From Rattus norvegicus (Eukaryota; Chordata; Mammalia; Rodentia; Muridae), in the NCBI RefSeq assembly GCF_036323735.1, contig NC_086029.1, positions 14,183,816 through 14,247,815 on the forward strand: a stretch of DNA of 64,000 nt, in the 5' to 3' direction. Under the pieces are notes generated by a model. It saw only the letters and a list, made by a program, of their open reading frames with translations, was not told the DNA's origin and did not search any database. Both the position numbers and the translations under genes were made by a program. Below are positions 12,430-22,668 of the stretch, in pieces (the stretch's first letter is position 1; every line of letters begins with the position of its first letter).

Positions 12430-12533
12430 GTTTTTTTTTTAAATTTTTTATTGGATTTTCTATTTACATTTCAAATGTTATTCCCCTTCCCCTGTTTCTC
12501 TTTTATAAGCCCTCTATCACATCCCCCTCCCCC
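12430..12533 (-). mobile_element. Very short L1 3'-end insertion with TSD
   Basis: Only ~104 bp: T-rich tail then 'tttacatttcaaatgttatt', the reverse complement of a rodent L1 3' terminus. A 9-bp direct repeat, tcacttata, flanks it at 12421-12429 and 12534-12542. Confidence 0.8.
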
Positions 12534-12542
12534 TCACTTATA

Positions 12543-13279
12543 CTTTTTTTATTTAACCACATATCTACATTCTCAGAGTTTCCAGAGAATTGGGATTTTT
12601 GTTGATGTAGCTTAAGCTAGACTCTTGCCTTCAAAGAGTCCTGAATTATCAGGATCCTAAAACACAACAAGAATCATGTTCTCATTAATAGGAAATCATA
12701 TCTAAGTAGACTTTTCAATTAATTACAAAACATGGATATTTTTGTAAATCATGATTTCTTACTATTATTTCTAATTTAAATAGAGTACCAGGGAAATATA
12801 ATGAAGTACATTATGCTTTTTCTATTTCTGAAGAATATAAACACACTTAAATATTGGGTAATTTCATAGTGTTTATGCACACACCAGATTCAGAATATAA
12901 ATAATGTCCCTCCCATAAGAAAACAAGCAAATACTAAAATGACGAAGAAGTAATTCTGTTGGAGTCATATTTTTATTTTGAGGTATATCTCTATTCAAAT
13001 CTCCCAGTTTTGAAATAATTACATAAATATGCTATGAACTTCATATAAAATTAGGATCATTTGTTTCATTTTGATCTTAATATTCAATGGACTGCCTTTG
13101 AAAAATCTAGTTTGGTTTTGTATAGTTAAATTAGCAAGTAAAACTGTACTGTGTGTGTATAGATTTCAACAGAGTTATCTTGTGTCATCTATTCAGTATC
13201 TTTCCTCTATGTCTGTACACAGTAGTCACAAGTCCCATAATTTTAACTACTTTTATTCTGATATTTTTCCATCTATCTC
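12543..13279. other. Unique AT-rich sequence, no gene seen
   Basis: No supported repeat or coding region. A 70-codon open frame at 13071-13283 has no recognisable features. Confidence 0.5.
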
Positions 13280-13294
13280 ATAAAAGATATTTTT

Positions 13295-14106
13295 TCAAGA
13301 TGGCCGTTTTTACTATGTTAATGCTATAAATCCATGAGCATGGGAGGCCTTTCCATCTTCTAGGTCTTAGTCAAATGCTTTTTTCAGAAACTTGAAGTTT
13401 GTTTCATAGAGATCTTTCATTTGCTTGGTTAGTCACACCAAGGTATCTTATATTGTTTATGGCTATCGTGACTATTGTGGCAATATTCAATATTGATGCT
13501 ACATTGAATAGGTAGAGAGAAAGTAAACAGCCTTGTCTAGTCCCTGATTTTAGTGGGATTGCTTCAAGTTTCCATTTAGTTTGGTGTTGACTACCGGTTT
13601 GCTGTATATTGCTTTTACTGTATTTAGGTATGGGTGTTGAATTCCTGATCTTTTCAAGTCTTTTAACATGAAGGGATGCTGAACGTTGCCAAATGCTTTC
13701 TCAGTATCTAATGAGATGATCATGTAGTATTTTACTTTGAGTTTGTTTATATAGTGGGTTACATTGATGGATTTCTGTATATTGAACCATCCTTGTATCC
13801 TGAGAATGGTTGAAGCCTACTTGATCATGGTGAATGATTGTTTTGATGTTTTCTTGGATTATGTTTACAAGAATTTTATTGAGTATTCAGACCAAGTAAA
13901 ATTGGTCTAAAGTTCTCTTTCTTTGTAGGGTCTTATTGTGGTTTAAGTATAAACATAATTGTGGCTTCAAAGAACAAATTGGGTAGTGTTCCTTCTGCTT
14001 CTATTTTGTGGAACAGTTTGAGGAGTATTGGTCTTAGGTCTTCTTTGAAGGTCTGATAGAATTCTGCACTAAACCCATCTGGTCCTGGGCTTTTTTTGGT
14101 TGGGAA
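13295..14106 (-). pseudogene. L1 ORF2: Inverted L1 ORF2 segment with internal deletion
   Basis: The minus-strand frame 14145-13933 contains KKSPGPDGFSAEFYQTFKED, a conserved motif at the start of the L1 reverse transcriptase. The alignment with the younger L1 jumps near 13480, skipping about 270 bp that would include the FADD box. Several stops are present. Confidence 0.87.
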
Positions 14107-15448
14107 ACTTGATTCTATGCAATCCCCATCAAAATTCCAACTCAATTCTTCATACAGTTAGAGAGAGGAATTCACAAATTCATTTGAAAAAGCAAAAACT
14201 CTGGATATCAAAAACTATTTTCAACAATAAAAGAACTTCTGGGGGAATCACCAACCCTGACCTCAAGCTGTATTACAGAGTAATGGTGATAAAAAAAAAC
14301 CCTGCATGGCATTGGTACAGAGACAGGCAGATAGATCAGTGGAATAGAATTGACCACCCAGAAATGAACCCACATACCTATGGTCACTTGATCTTTGACA
14401 AAGGGTCTAAAACTATCCAATGGATAAGAGAAAGCATTTTCAACAAATGGTGCTGGTTCAACTGGAGGTAAGCATGTAGAAGAATGCAAATTGACCTATT
14501 CTTATCTCCTTGTGCAAAGCTCAATCCAAGTGAATCAAAGACTTTCACAAGATACAGATACATTGAAACTAACACAATAAAAAATGGGGAAGAGCCTTGA
14601 ACACATGAACACAGGAGAAAATTTCCTGAACAAAACACCAATAGCTTATTCTCTAAAATCAAGAATTGACAAATGGGACATTATTAAATTGCAAAGCGCC
14701 TGAAAGGCAAAGAACACTGTCAATAGGACAAATGGGCAACCAACATATTTGGGAAAGATTTTTACTGATCCTATATCCAATAGAAGGCTAATATCTAATA
14801 TATACAAAGAACTCAAGAAGTTGGACTACAGAGAATCAAAGAATCCTATTAAGAATGAGGTAAAAAGCTAAAAAAAGAATTCTCAAATGAGGAATATCAA
14901 AAGATGCACCTAAAGAAATGTTCAAATCCTTAGTCATCAGGGAAATGCAAATCAACCCTGAGAGTCCATTTCACACCAGTCAGAATGGATAAGATAAAAA
15001 GTTCAGGGGACAGTAAATGCTGTTGAGGATGTGGAGAGATAGGAACACTCCATTTTTGGTGGGATTCAAAACTGGTACAACCACTCTAGAAATCAGTCTG
15101 CAGGTTCCTCAGAAAATTGGACATAGTACTATCTGAGGACCCAGTTATACCACTCCTGGGCGTATACCTGAAAGATGCTCCACCTTATAACAGTGACACA
15201 TGCTCCACTATGTTCATAGCAGCATTATTAATAATATCCAGAAAATGAAAAGAACCCAGAGGTTCAACAGAGGAATGGGTACAGAAAATGTGGTACATTT
15301 GCACAATGGAATGCTACTCAGCTATTAAAAAGATGAGGACATAAAATTCTTAGGTAAATGAATAGAACTAGAAAATATCATTCTGAGTGAGGTAACCCAG
15401 TCACAGAAGAACTCACATGGTATGTACCCACTGATAAGTGGATATTAG
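14107..15448 (+). pseudogene. L1 ORF2: L1 ORF2 C-terminal relic
   Basis: Open from 14100 to 14471 with GGITNPDLKLYYRVMVIKKN and WYRDRQIDQWNRID, then broken by stops. The Cys-rich tail is seen around 15020-15070. The end reads PLISGY-stop at 15448. It is non-functional. Confidence 0.87.
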
Positions 15449-16176
15449 CCCAGAAGCTTAGAATACCAAAGGAAAAAAAAATTCACAGAGCATATGAAGC
15501 TCAAGAAGAAGGAAGAACAAAATGTAGATGCTTTATTCTTTAGTAAAACAGAGAACAAAATACTTACGGGAAAAATACACGGACAAAGATTGGAGCAGCA
15601 ACTGAAGCAAGGGTCTTCCAGAGACTGCCCCACATAGGGATCCATCCCATATTCAGGCACCAAACCCAGTCACTATTGCTGATGCTTGATGACAGGATCC
15701 AGATATGAGTGTCTCCTGAGAGGCTCTGTCAGAGTTCTGCTGATACAGATACACTTGCAGCTAACCATCAGACTGAATGAGGGAACCCAGTGGAGGTGTT
15801 AGAGAAAAGACTGAAGGAACTGAAGGGGTTTGCTACCCCATAGGAAGAAAAACAATATCAACCAACCAGACTCCATCAGAACTCCCAGGAACTAAACCAC
15901 CAATCAATGAGTATACATGGAGGGACCCATGACTCCAGCTGCATATGTAACAGAGGATGGCATTGTCCAGCATCAATCCACAAGCCCGTGGTCCTATGAA
16001 GGGTCATTTCTCCAATGTAGGGGAATGCCTCCCGTTGAGGTAGGAGTATGTGGATTGGAGTGGGAGCATCCTAATAGAATCAGGGGGAGGAGAAAGAGGG
16101 TATGCGAGACAGGGTAAAGGAATAACATTGGAAGTGTAAATACATAAAATATCCAAGATAAATAAAATTTAAAAAA
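15449..16176 (+). other. L1 3' UTR and tail
   Basis: Contains the usual 3' UTR phrases (ggggaatgcc, gggagtgg-like purines, ggaataacattgg) and ends in an A-rich tail with AATAAA at about 16160. Confidence 0.8.
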
Positions 16177-16189
16177 ATAAAAATATTTT

Positions 16190-17379
16190 GGAACAATTTC
16201 AAATTATAAGATATTTAAAAACTTCAGACTACTCATGCAGAGATGCCCTCTTATGGTATTACAGTCACTGTTACAATGGCCTGCTGACCTCAGTCTTGGG
16301 CCTTACAGCACACTTAGTTCTTAAATCTTTCACGTGCGCTACTTTCTCACTGACACTTGGTTTTCATAACCTTGACATCATAGAAAAATTATCCATCAAT
16401 ATCGTGAAAAATCCTCAATTTTTATTTTTCTGTTGCTTCTTTATGCATGTCTTCAGTTAATCCATCTGGAGGCAGATGAAGCCTCAAATTTATTGCTGAG
16501 TGTTTCTTAACTATATTCTACAAATTTGCATAAAATTCAGAATTAATTTTCAAAAAGACTTTCAAGTTTCTCTATGGGAATTTTATTTATTTTTCTTCCT
16601 TTAAAAACATAATTTGTGATGAGATAACATAATATAAAATGTTTCAGAGAATTATGCCATGAATTATATATGTTGGATTTATTTTATAATAGTTTAATTA
16701 AATACTGAAATAATTTTTATGTAGCAATTGTCCTGTTAGATTATCTAATTCCATAATTTCTTTTTTTTAGATCCAGTAACTAAGGCTCAGTTTCTTTTCA
16801 ACACTTTCTTACTTCTTTTGTCTGTATGAAGTAATTACTTACATTGTATTCTTTAGATTTTTGTGCATCTCTGTCATCTACCTCTATATTTTAAGCATGT
16901 GATTGGAGAATGTTTTGAATATTAAGTATTTTGATTATTAAATTTTACAGTTTTGCCTGGTTGTGACTTTCAATGTGGCTTTTGTGTCATTTTAATGCGT
17001 TTCAATTCTCTTAATTTTTAACATGGTATTGAAAACATCTAGATTTTTGTGCATCAACTGAGAGTCAGACATTTATTAAAGTATCCCTTTTATGATGTGG
17101 TTGTAGTAAGATTCCAAGGTGTAGTTATTTAGAAGTGAATGAGACCAAATTCATTCTAGAGTGCTTACTTTTGTAGCCTGTGTAAAGTGATAGAGTAGTG
17201 CTTCCATAGAGAAAGGTATGAAGATATGAAGATAAGCTTCAAGATCCACAGTGGCCTCCCACTAGAGTGGCCAACCTTCCAGGGATTACATTATTAAATC
17301 AAAGTGACTTCTTCCCAGTAGTATCAATTGCCTATTCCATTTGAAGCTACCTAAAATAAACATACCCACACCCATGTCT

Positions 17380-17438
<59 letters not shown>

Positions 17439-19042
17439 CAGATGGAATTTTTCTATATTGGTTTAACAGTACTCCTACTAGATACCATAGGCCAAGAAAT
17501 TAAAAATCCAGTGCCAGGGATAGGTTGACTCTCTTATTTCTTTTGGAATTGATGACTATGAGGTGACACAGTCCTCAGAGTCCTCAGAGTCCCTTATGCA
17601 TTATAGCTTATTCCAATTGTACTAGTTATTCACATATTTGAATAATGGAACACGGAGAAATGAAGTGAGTACTATCCTGGAAGCCTCATTCCTACTGGTT
17701 AGCTTTCATAGGGCTGGAAGCCAGTGTGCCTAATACATAAGAGAAAAATCATCATCAATCTTGTAGAGCTTATAAACCCTGAAATCAAAAACTTTTCTCT
17801 GAAATAGCAGATAAGACTTTTTTGAAAGCAAAATCCTTTCAATATCATACAGGAATCATGTTGTAAAGGTAGATGAGAGGATTTTCAATGTTTTTATTAA
17901 CCACAAAATGATGATTATCTCAGTATACTAATGTTTTTTTTTCATATCACATAAGTATGAACATTTCATGGTCCTGTTAGAAGTTTTAAAATAATTATAT
18001 TTCAGTAGCACAACATGAGCTTTAATTGCAAAATTTTAATTTAACTTATATTATCATAAAGATGCAGATTCTATTGATTAGATATTTTATCATAAATAGC
18101 ATAGATTATTAAATACTTTCTGAAGCACTAGAAAAGTTCCAAATTATAGAACAATTATGGGACAATTATGTGTTGATTGGCATCTATTTCATCAGCCCAC
18201 ACTAGCTACAAATATATAATGATTAAGATATATAGAAAACACATACTATAAATATGTTCTCAAAATTCCTATGTGCTAATTATAAAGATAATTTTTTTTT
18301 AAATTAGGAGATGTATTTGACATGTCAGCACAGGCCTAAGTTCCAAATACCTGGAAGTCTGCTTCAGAACAATCTTGAGTATAAGAAGAGCTAGAGGTGC
18401 CTAGTGAGACCTGACTTAAATAAATTTGAGAGAGTATAAAATGATGCCCATTCAAATAAAGAAAGAAAAGAAGGAAGGAAGAAAGAAAAAAGAGGAATAA
18501 TATTTTATCCAATGAAAATGGATTAAAGTCTTTTGAAGTCTGTTAATTAAATCTTTACAATTGAAATAACATTGTGACTTTTTATCTTTCAAAACTTATT
18601 TTCCATATATTTTAAATTAAGAATAATATATAGCCTTGTTTGAAACCATGATAAAAATCAAAACATAACCATACACACCAATTTAGACTTCATTTTGTAC
18701 ATGCAATTATGACATTCGACACTATTCACTGTCGCAAGGAAATGTTCCTAGGCAAGAGTGCTTTGAGAAACACAGGAAATATTACATACAGTACTCTGAA
18801 AGATTTTCCCTTGAATATTATTTTTATCTCACTCTCTTCATGATGGTAAACACTTCCCATTTTCTATTCCTAATACATATTTGAAAGAGGGCTTTATGGG
18901 AATTAGGTAGAAGATGTGGAAGACTAGATCTCCATTAGTATCAAGATGATGGAGATGGCAAAGTGGATGAGAAACATTCACAATGCCTCAATACTACACA
19001 AAGAGTACAAACAACTAAGAAATTCTGAGAGAAGGAAAAATG
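16190..19042. other. Unique AT-rich sequence with one microsatellite, no gene seen
   Basis: About 2.9 kb of ordinary AT-rich DNA. The only clear feature is the (GA)n tract at 17381-17435. A 90-codon frame at 16188-16460 lacks recognisable features. I see no L1 ORF homology. Confidence 0.55.
17381..17435. repeat. (GA)n microsatellite
   Basis: An almost uninterrupted GA run of about 54 bases. Confidence 0.95.
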
Positions 19043-19048
19043 GTCTTC

Positions 19049-19735
19049 TGTTGTGGTTTGCCCTGAACTTATCTGTAATTTGATGCTAATTCCGGTGCCC
19101 CAAGGATGGCTGCCTAGTCATATACTCCGGACTCAGGTGACTTCCTCAGAACCTTCTCCCCCTTTAATTTGTAAAGTATAGGTGAGGGCCAGTACAGGAT
19201 AGAATGAGGTCTGTCATTGGTCGAGAAGGAAGGATAGGTGGGAGAAAAGTTTAAGGGAAGAGGAGGAAAAAGGAGGAGAGGAGAGAGTATCTGCAGGACA
19301 ACATGGAGGCTGATGTTAAGATTCCACTCTGTATTTACAGGATGTTATGAATGTTCTTAAGGGATGGGTGTGTACCAGGCTTTGTATGTTTATGTAGGCA
19401 ATTATATCTTACCTATTGGATCAAAAGTTATTGTGTTGTGTGTTCATTCATGTGTAGAGTTAAGTGTAAGCGAATATGGGGCAGCTGGTCTGGGTTGCCA
19501 TGGAGTTGGGATGTGACTTTCTGGCATGGAATCCTGCCTTAGGAACTAGATAGAGAGATTGATGCCAGGCTCAGAGAGAGGCCTTCCATCGGCAGTGTGA
19601 TATGGGATGGAGCAAAGCTGGTGAGAGACTTTGCACTGAGATTAAGATATCATTCAGATATCTTGGGGCACTGTGGTGCCGGATCTAGTTGGAGTTAAAA
19701 GACACCATTTTACTTTTTATAATTTTGCAACAACA
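19049..19735. mobile_element. Solo LTR of a class II (ERVK-type) retrovirus
   Basis: The 687-bp unit begins TGTTGTGG and ends GCAACAACA, giving inverted ends TGTTGT/ACAACA with the retroviral TG...CA. It is flanked by a perfect 6-bp direct repeat, gtcttc, at 19043-19048 and 19736-19741. Six bases is the duplication size typical of ERVK elements. No PBS, internal sequence or second LTR is present, so this is a solo LTR left by LTR-LTR recombination. The first ~100 bp recur, diverged, at 54203-54308 inside the provirus. I cannot name the family or be sure of its orientation. Confidence 0.85.
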
Positions 19736-19741
19736 GTCTTC

Positions 19742-21132
19742 CATAGGGAAGATCGGACCTATTGGTTTTCTGATACCCAATGGAAAGCTTTGAAAACATA
19801 AACATGCAAGTAATATTAAAAAGAATTAATAGGCTATATTTACCAATATTTGTGTATACACATATGTTATGCAATAACAGTGAAGAAACATCCCATGAAT
19901 TTGTATATGGGGTCATCTGAATGGAGTAATGGAAGTAAGAAGAGAGAAATTCTGTAATTATAATCTCAAAAATAAAAAGTAAAATAAAACCAACTGCATC
20001 ATTACACATATTTGCTTCATGATTCAGAATTGTAAATATTAAAATCCAACAAAATACTGTTGTATTTGTGAATATCTTTAGGGAAAAGAAATCACTGAAT
20101 AATGTAATTTGAAGCATGTTTAGAAAAATGAATGTTCTTTAAGATTTTATATGTCTGTATGTGATGTTTATTCCTGTTATGTGTGTATATGTCCCTGGAG
20201 AGAGATTTTACCTTTGATACTACAAAGAAGGATTTTATAGGGCACATTGCTGGTTGGCTCCAGCCTCTTAACAATTTGTGGAGAATGGAGCCTGAACTGA
20301 ACAGCAAGCTGACGTATTTTACTCGCTTTCCAAGAGCGACAGGTGCAAAGAAGCTCGAGGAAAAAGCATTCATTATGGGTAAGGTTAAAATTAGATACTT
20401 AAAATTGTCATCTAATTTAGGTCATTTATCATTCCGCTCAAAGCCCCTTTTGTACGATTGAATGCTGCAGTGCTTACTTTACTATTAGATCATGTCAGCT
20501 GCTCCAGGATCACTTGAAGCAGATGTTTCATAGACAGAGAGAACCTGGCTGATTCTAACAGAACCATGGTAACTGCGAGTCACTTCTTGGCAGTTCCAGC
20601 GGTGGATGTGAGCATACCATGCAGGTGCAACCATACGCAGTGAAATATAGGATGAATGCTAAGACAAAGGGAAAAATGATATTGGTGAGAGGCCCTGAAA
20701 GGATTTTATTACAAGTGGGTTAGAAACTTCAACCCTTAGGGCTAAGGCTCCCTGTAATTAGGTTTAAAGTATTCCTTCCACTATCAAGGGGAAAACATAT
20801 GTTGTATTGAGCTAAATATAATATATCCTTCCAAACATTTTCCAAACCAACATAAAAATGGAAACAGAATAGTGGAGGAACGTCTGTCACTTAAATGATC
20901 AGACAGTGTATTACTACCTTTTTCAAGTACCTATGCTATAATACATTATATATTTTTATATATTAAAGCATATGAATGTGCATATATGTAGATCAAAGAG
21001 AACTTAGAAACATTGCTCACATAACTATATTAGACAAATGTTTATTACAATTCAAGATATAAAGTTTATGTGAAAGAAGTATTTTTCACTTACAAAAATC
21101 TAATGAAAATATCTTTCATAAGAAACTACTTT
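19742..21132. other. Unique sequence with a CpG-retaining stretch
   Basis: Mostly unique AT-rich DNA. Bases about 20290-20620 keep around nine CpG sites and include a 92-codon open frame (20183-20461) and a splice-donor-like GGTAAGG at about 20378. I cannot show that it is a gene. Confidence 0.4.
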
Positions 21133-21148
21133 AATTTCTAGTTTTTAA

Positions 21149-21367
21149 AATATTTTTTCTTGGCTATTTCATTTTTTTATATTTCAAATGTTATCCCCTT
21201 CCCTATTTCTCCTCTACAAGTCCCCTATTCACTCCCCCTGCCTCTATGAGGGTGTTTCCCCACCTTTCCGCCCACTCCTGTTTCAATGCCTTAGCATTCC
21301 CCTATGCTGGGTCACCAAGCCTTCAGGAGCTTTTGGGGGTCTGGTTGGTTGATATTATTATAACAAT
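21149..21367 (-). mobile_element. Short L1 3'-end insertion with TSD
   Basis: A T-rich start and 'tatttcaaatgttatcccc' mark an L1 3' terminus on the minus strand, followed by ~200 bp of 3' UTR. The flanks aatttctagtttttaa (21133-21148) and aattcctagtttttaa (21368-21383) match at 15 of 16 positions and form the TSD. Confidence 0.85.
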
Positions 21368-21383
21368 AATTCCTAGTTTTTAA

Positions 21384-22489
21384 TTGAACTAAATGAAAGA
21401 GAATCTGTTGTCTGACCACACAGCTTTTAGAAATAAGAATTACAAGTCTTTTATTGTCAACACTTTCAAACAGCCTTTCTTAAAATTTTATATTTGCCAG
21501 ATTATTTTCTTGGGATATATGAACAAACATCTATTTATGCATCCCAGTTAAAGCACTGATGATAAACCAAAGGAATGATTCCAACCACAGTTAGCTTAAA
21601 ACAATGAGTTTGGTTGGAGTTAGTTGTAAGAACATGGATGAGGACTTACCAACAGGAGCATGAGCAACTCACTGCTGGCTGCCCGATTGAAGAAAGTCTT
21701 CCTCCAGCAACTGGTTCACACCTGTAATTTCTCCAGAAAAGGGCAGATCTTGCAACCTCAGTGCATAACCTTTTGGCTTTTTCTTGCATCTCTTCTTAAG
21801 TCCCAACTTCTCACTCAAGAATCTAGTGAGTCTAATCTTTTGAGCATCTCATGAGGTTAACCACAGCAGCTCTGACTAAAGGTAATGGTGGCCATGTAGT
21901 GCCAAGAGGGTGGAATTCCATGGAAATATTTACATTTATGTAATTTCCTCCCTAATTCATTCATTTACTCATTCATTAATCATTTACTTTATTACTTTCA
22001 GACTCTGGACGTCCAAATTCATATTTCTGAAGAACATGGAAAAGTGATTTTTAGTTATTGTTACAGTATAAAAAGCTTGTGAATTGTATTGTTTTCTAAG
22101 AGTTCCCATGAGAATAGCTAAAAACAACAGCAAAATTCACTCTAACAACTACACAGATTGCATTCCCTTCCATGGCTTGAGGGCAGAATCATTCTGCGGT
22201 ATTTTAGCTTCTGGTAGCTACAAGTATTCTTTGGTTTTTTGGAGTATAACCATGACCTCTCCCTGCATCTTTACAAGGTCTTCTCCACTTTTTTCCTGTG
22301 TCTTGTGCTCTTCTGTTTCACGTAATGATATTTTCCACTGGATCTATAGCTGACCCGAGTATTCAAAGACAACCTCATGTTATATTTTTAATTATATCCA
22401 CAAAGGCATTTTTCCACTATCAAGGTCATATTCATCAGTTCTGGAATATAATTAATTGCTTTGGAGATTTCTATCTAACCTACATGGAG
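21384..22489. other. Unique AT-rich sequence, no gene seen
   Basis: No supported gene or repeat. Short open frames (64-89 codons) have no recognisable domain. Confidence 0.5.
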
Positions 22490-22668
22490 ATTCTGTGGAG
22501 GCTCAATGCCCCATTGTAGGGGAATGTTAAGGTGGTGAGGTGGGAGTGGGTGGGTGGGTGATCACCCTCATAGAAGCAGGGGGAGGGGATGTGGGATCAG
22601 GAGTTTATGGAGAGGAAACTGGGAAGGAGATAACAATTGAAATGTAAATATATAAAATAACCAATAAA
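22490..22668 (+). repeat. L1 3' UTR end fragment
   Basis: Contains 'ggctcaatgccccattgtag', a GGTGGGTG-rich purine stretch, 'aattgaaatgtaaatatat' and an A-rich tail with AATAAAA, in plus orientation. It is 5'-truncated. I found no convincing TSD. Confidence 0.8.

Larger units (their letters stand above)
13295..16176 (+). mobile_element. L1: Second L1 with inverted 5' part
   Basis: The 3' part (about 14107-16176) is plus strand: ORF2 C-terminus ending at 15448, 3' UTR and A-rich tail. The 5' part (13295 to about 14106) is minus strand and codes for ORF2 from the KKSPGPDGF region to the INIVK region, which lies just before the start of the 3' part. That is the twin-priming arrangement. The inverted arm has also lost ~270 bp at about 13480. 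A weak TSD (ataaaagatatttt at 13280-13294 against ataaaaatatttt at 16177-16189) is possible. Confidence 0.9.

Noticed and set aside
20183..20461. 92-codon frame as a coding gene
   Set aside because: A similarly long frame exists on the opposite strand (20092-20373) and no domain is recognisable. It is kept only as a CpG-retaining stretch worth a conservation check.
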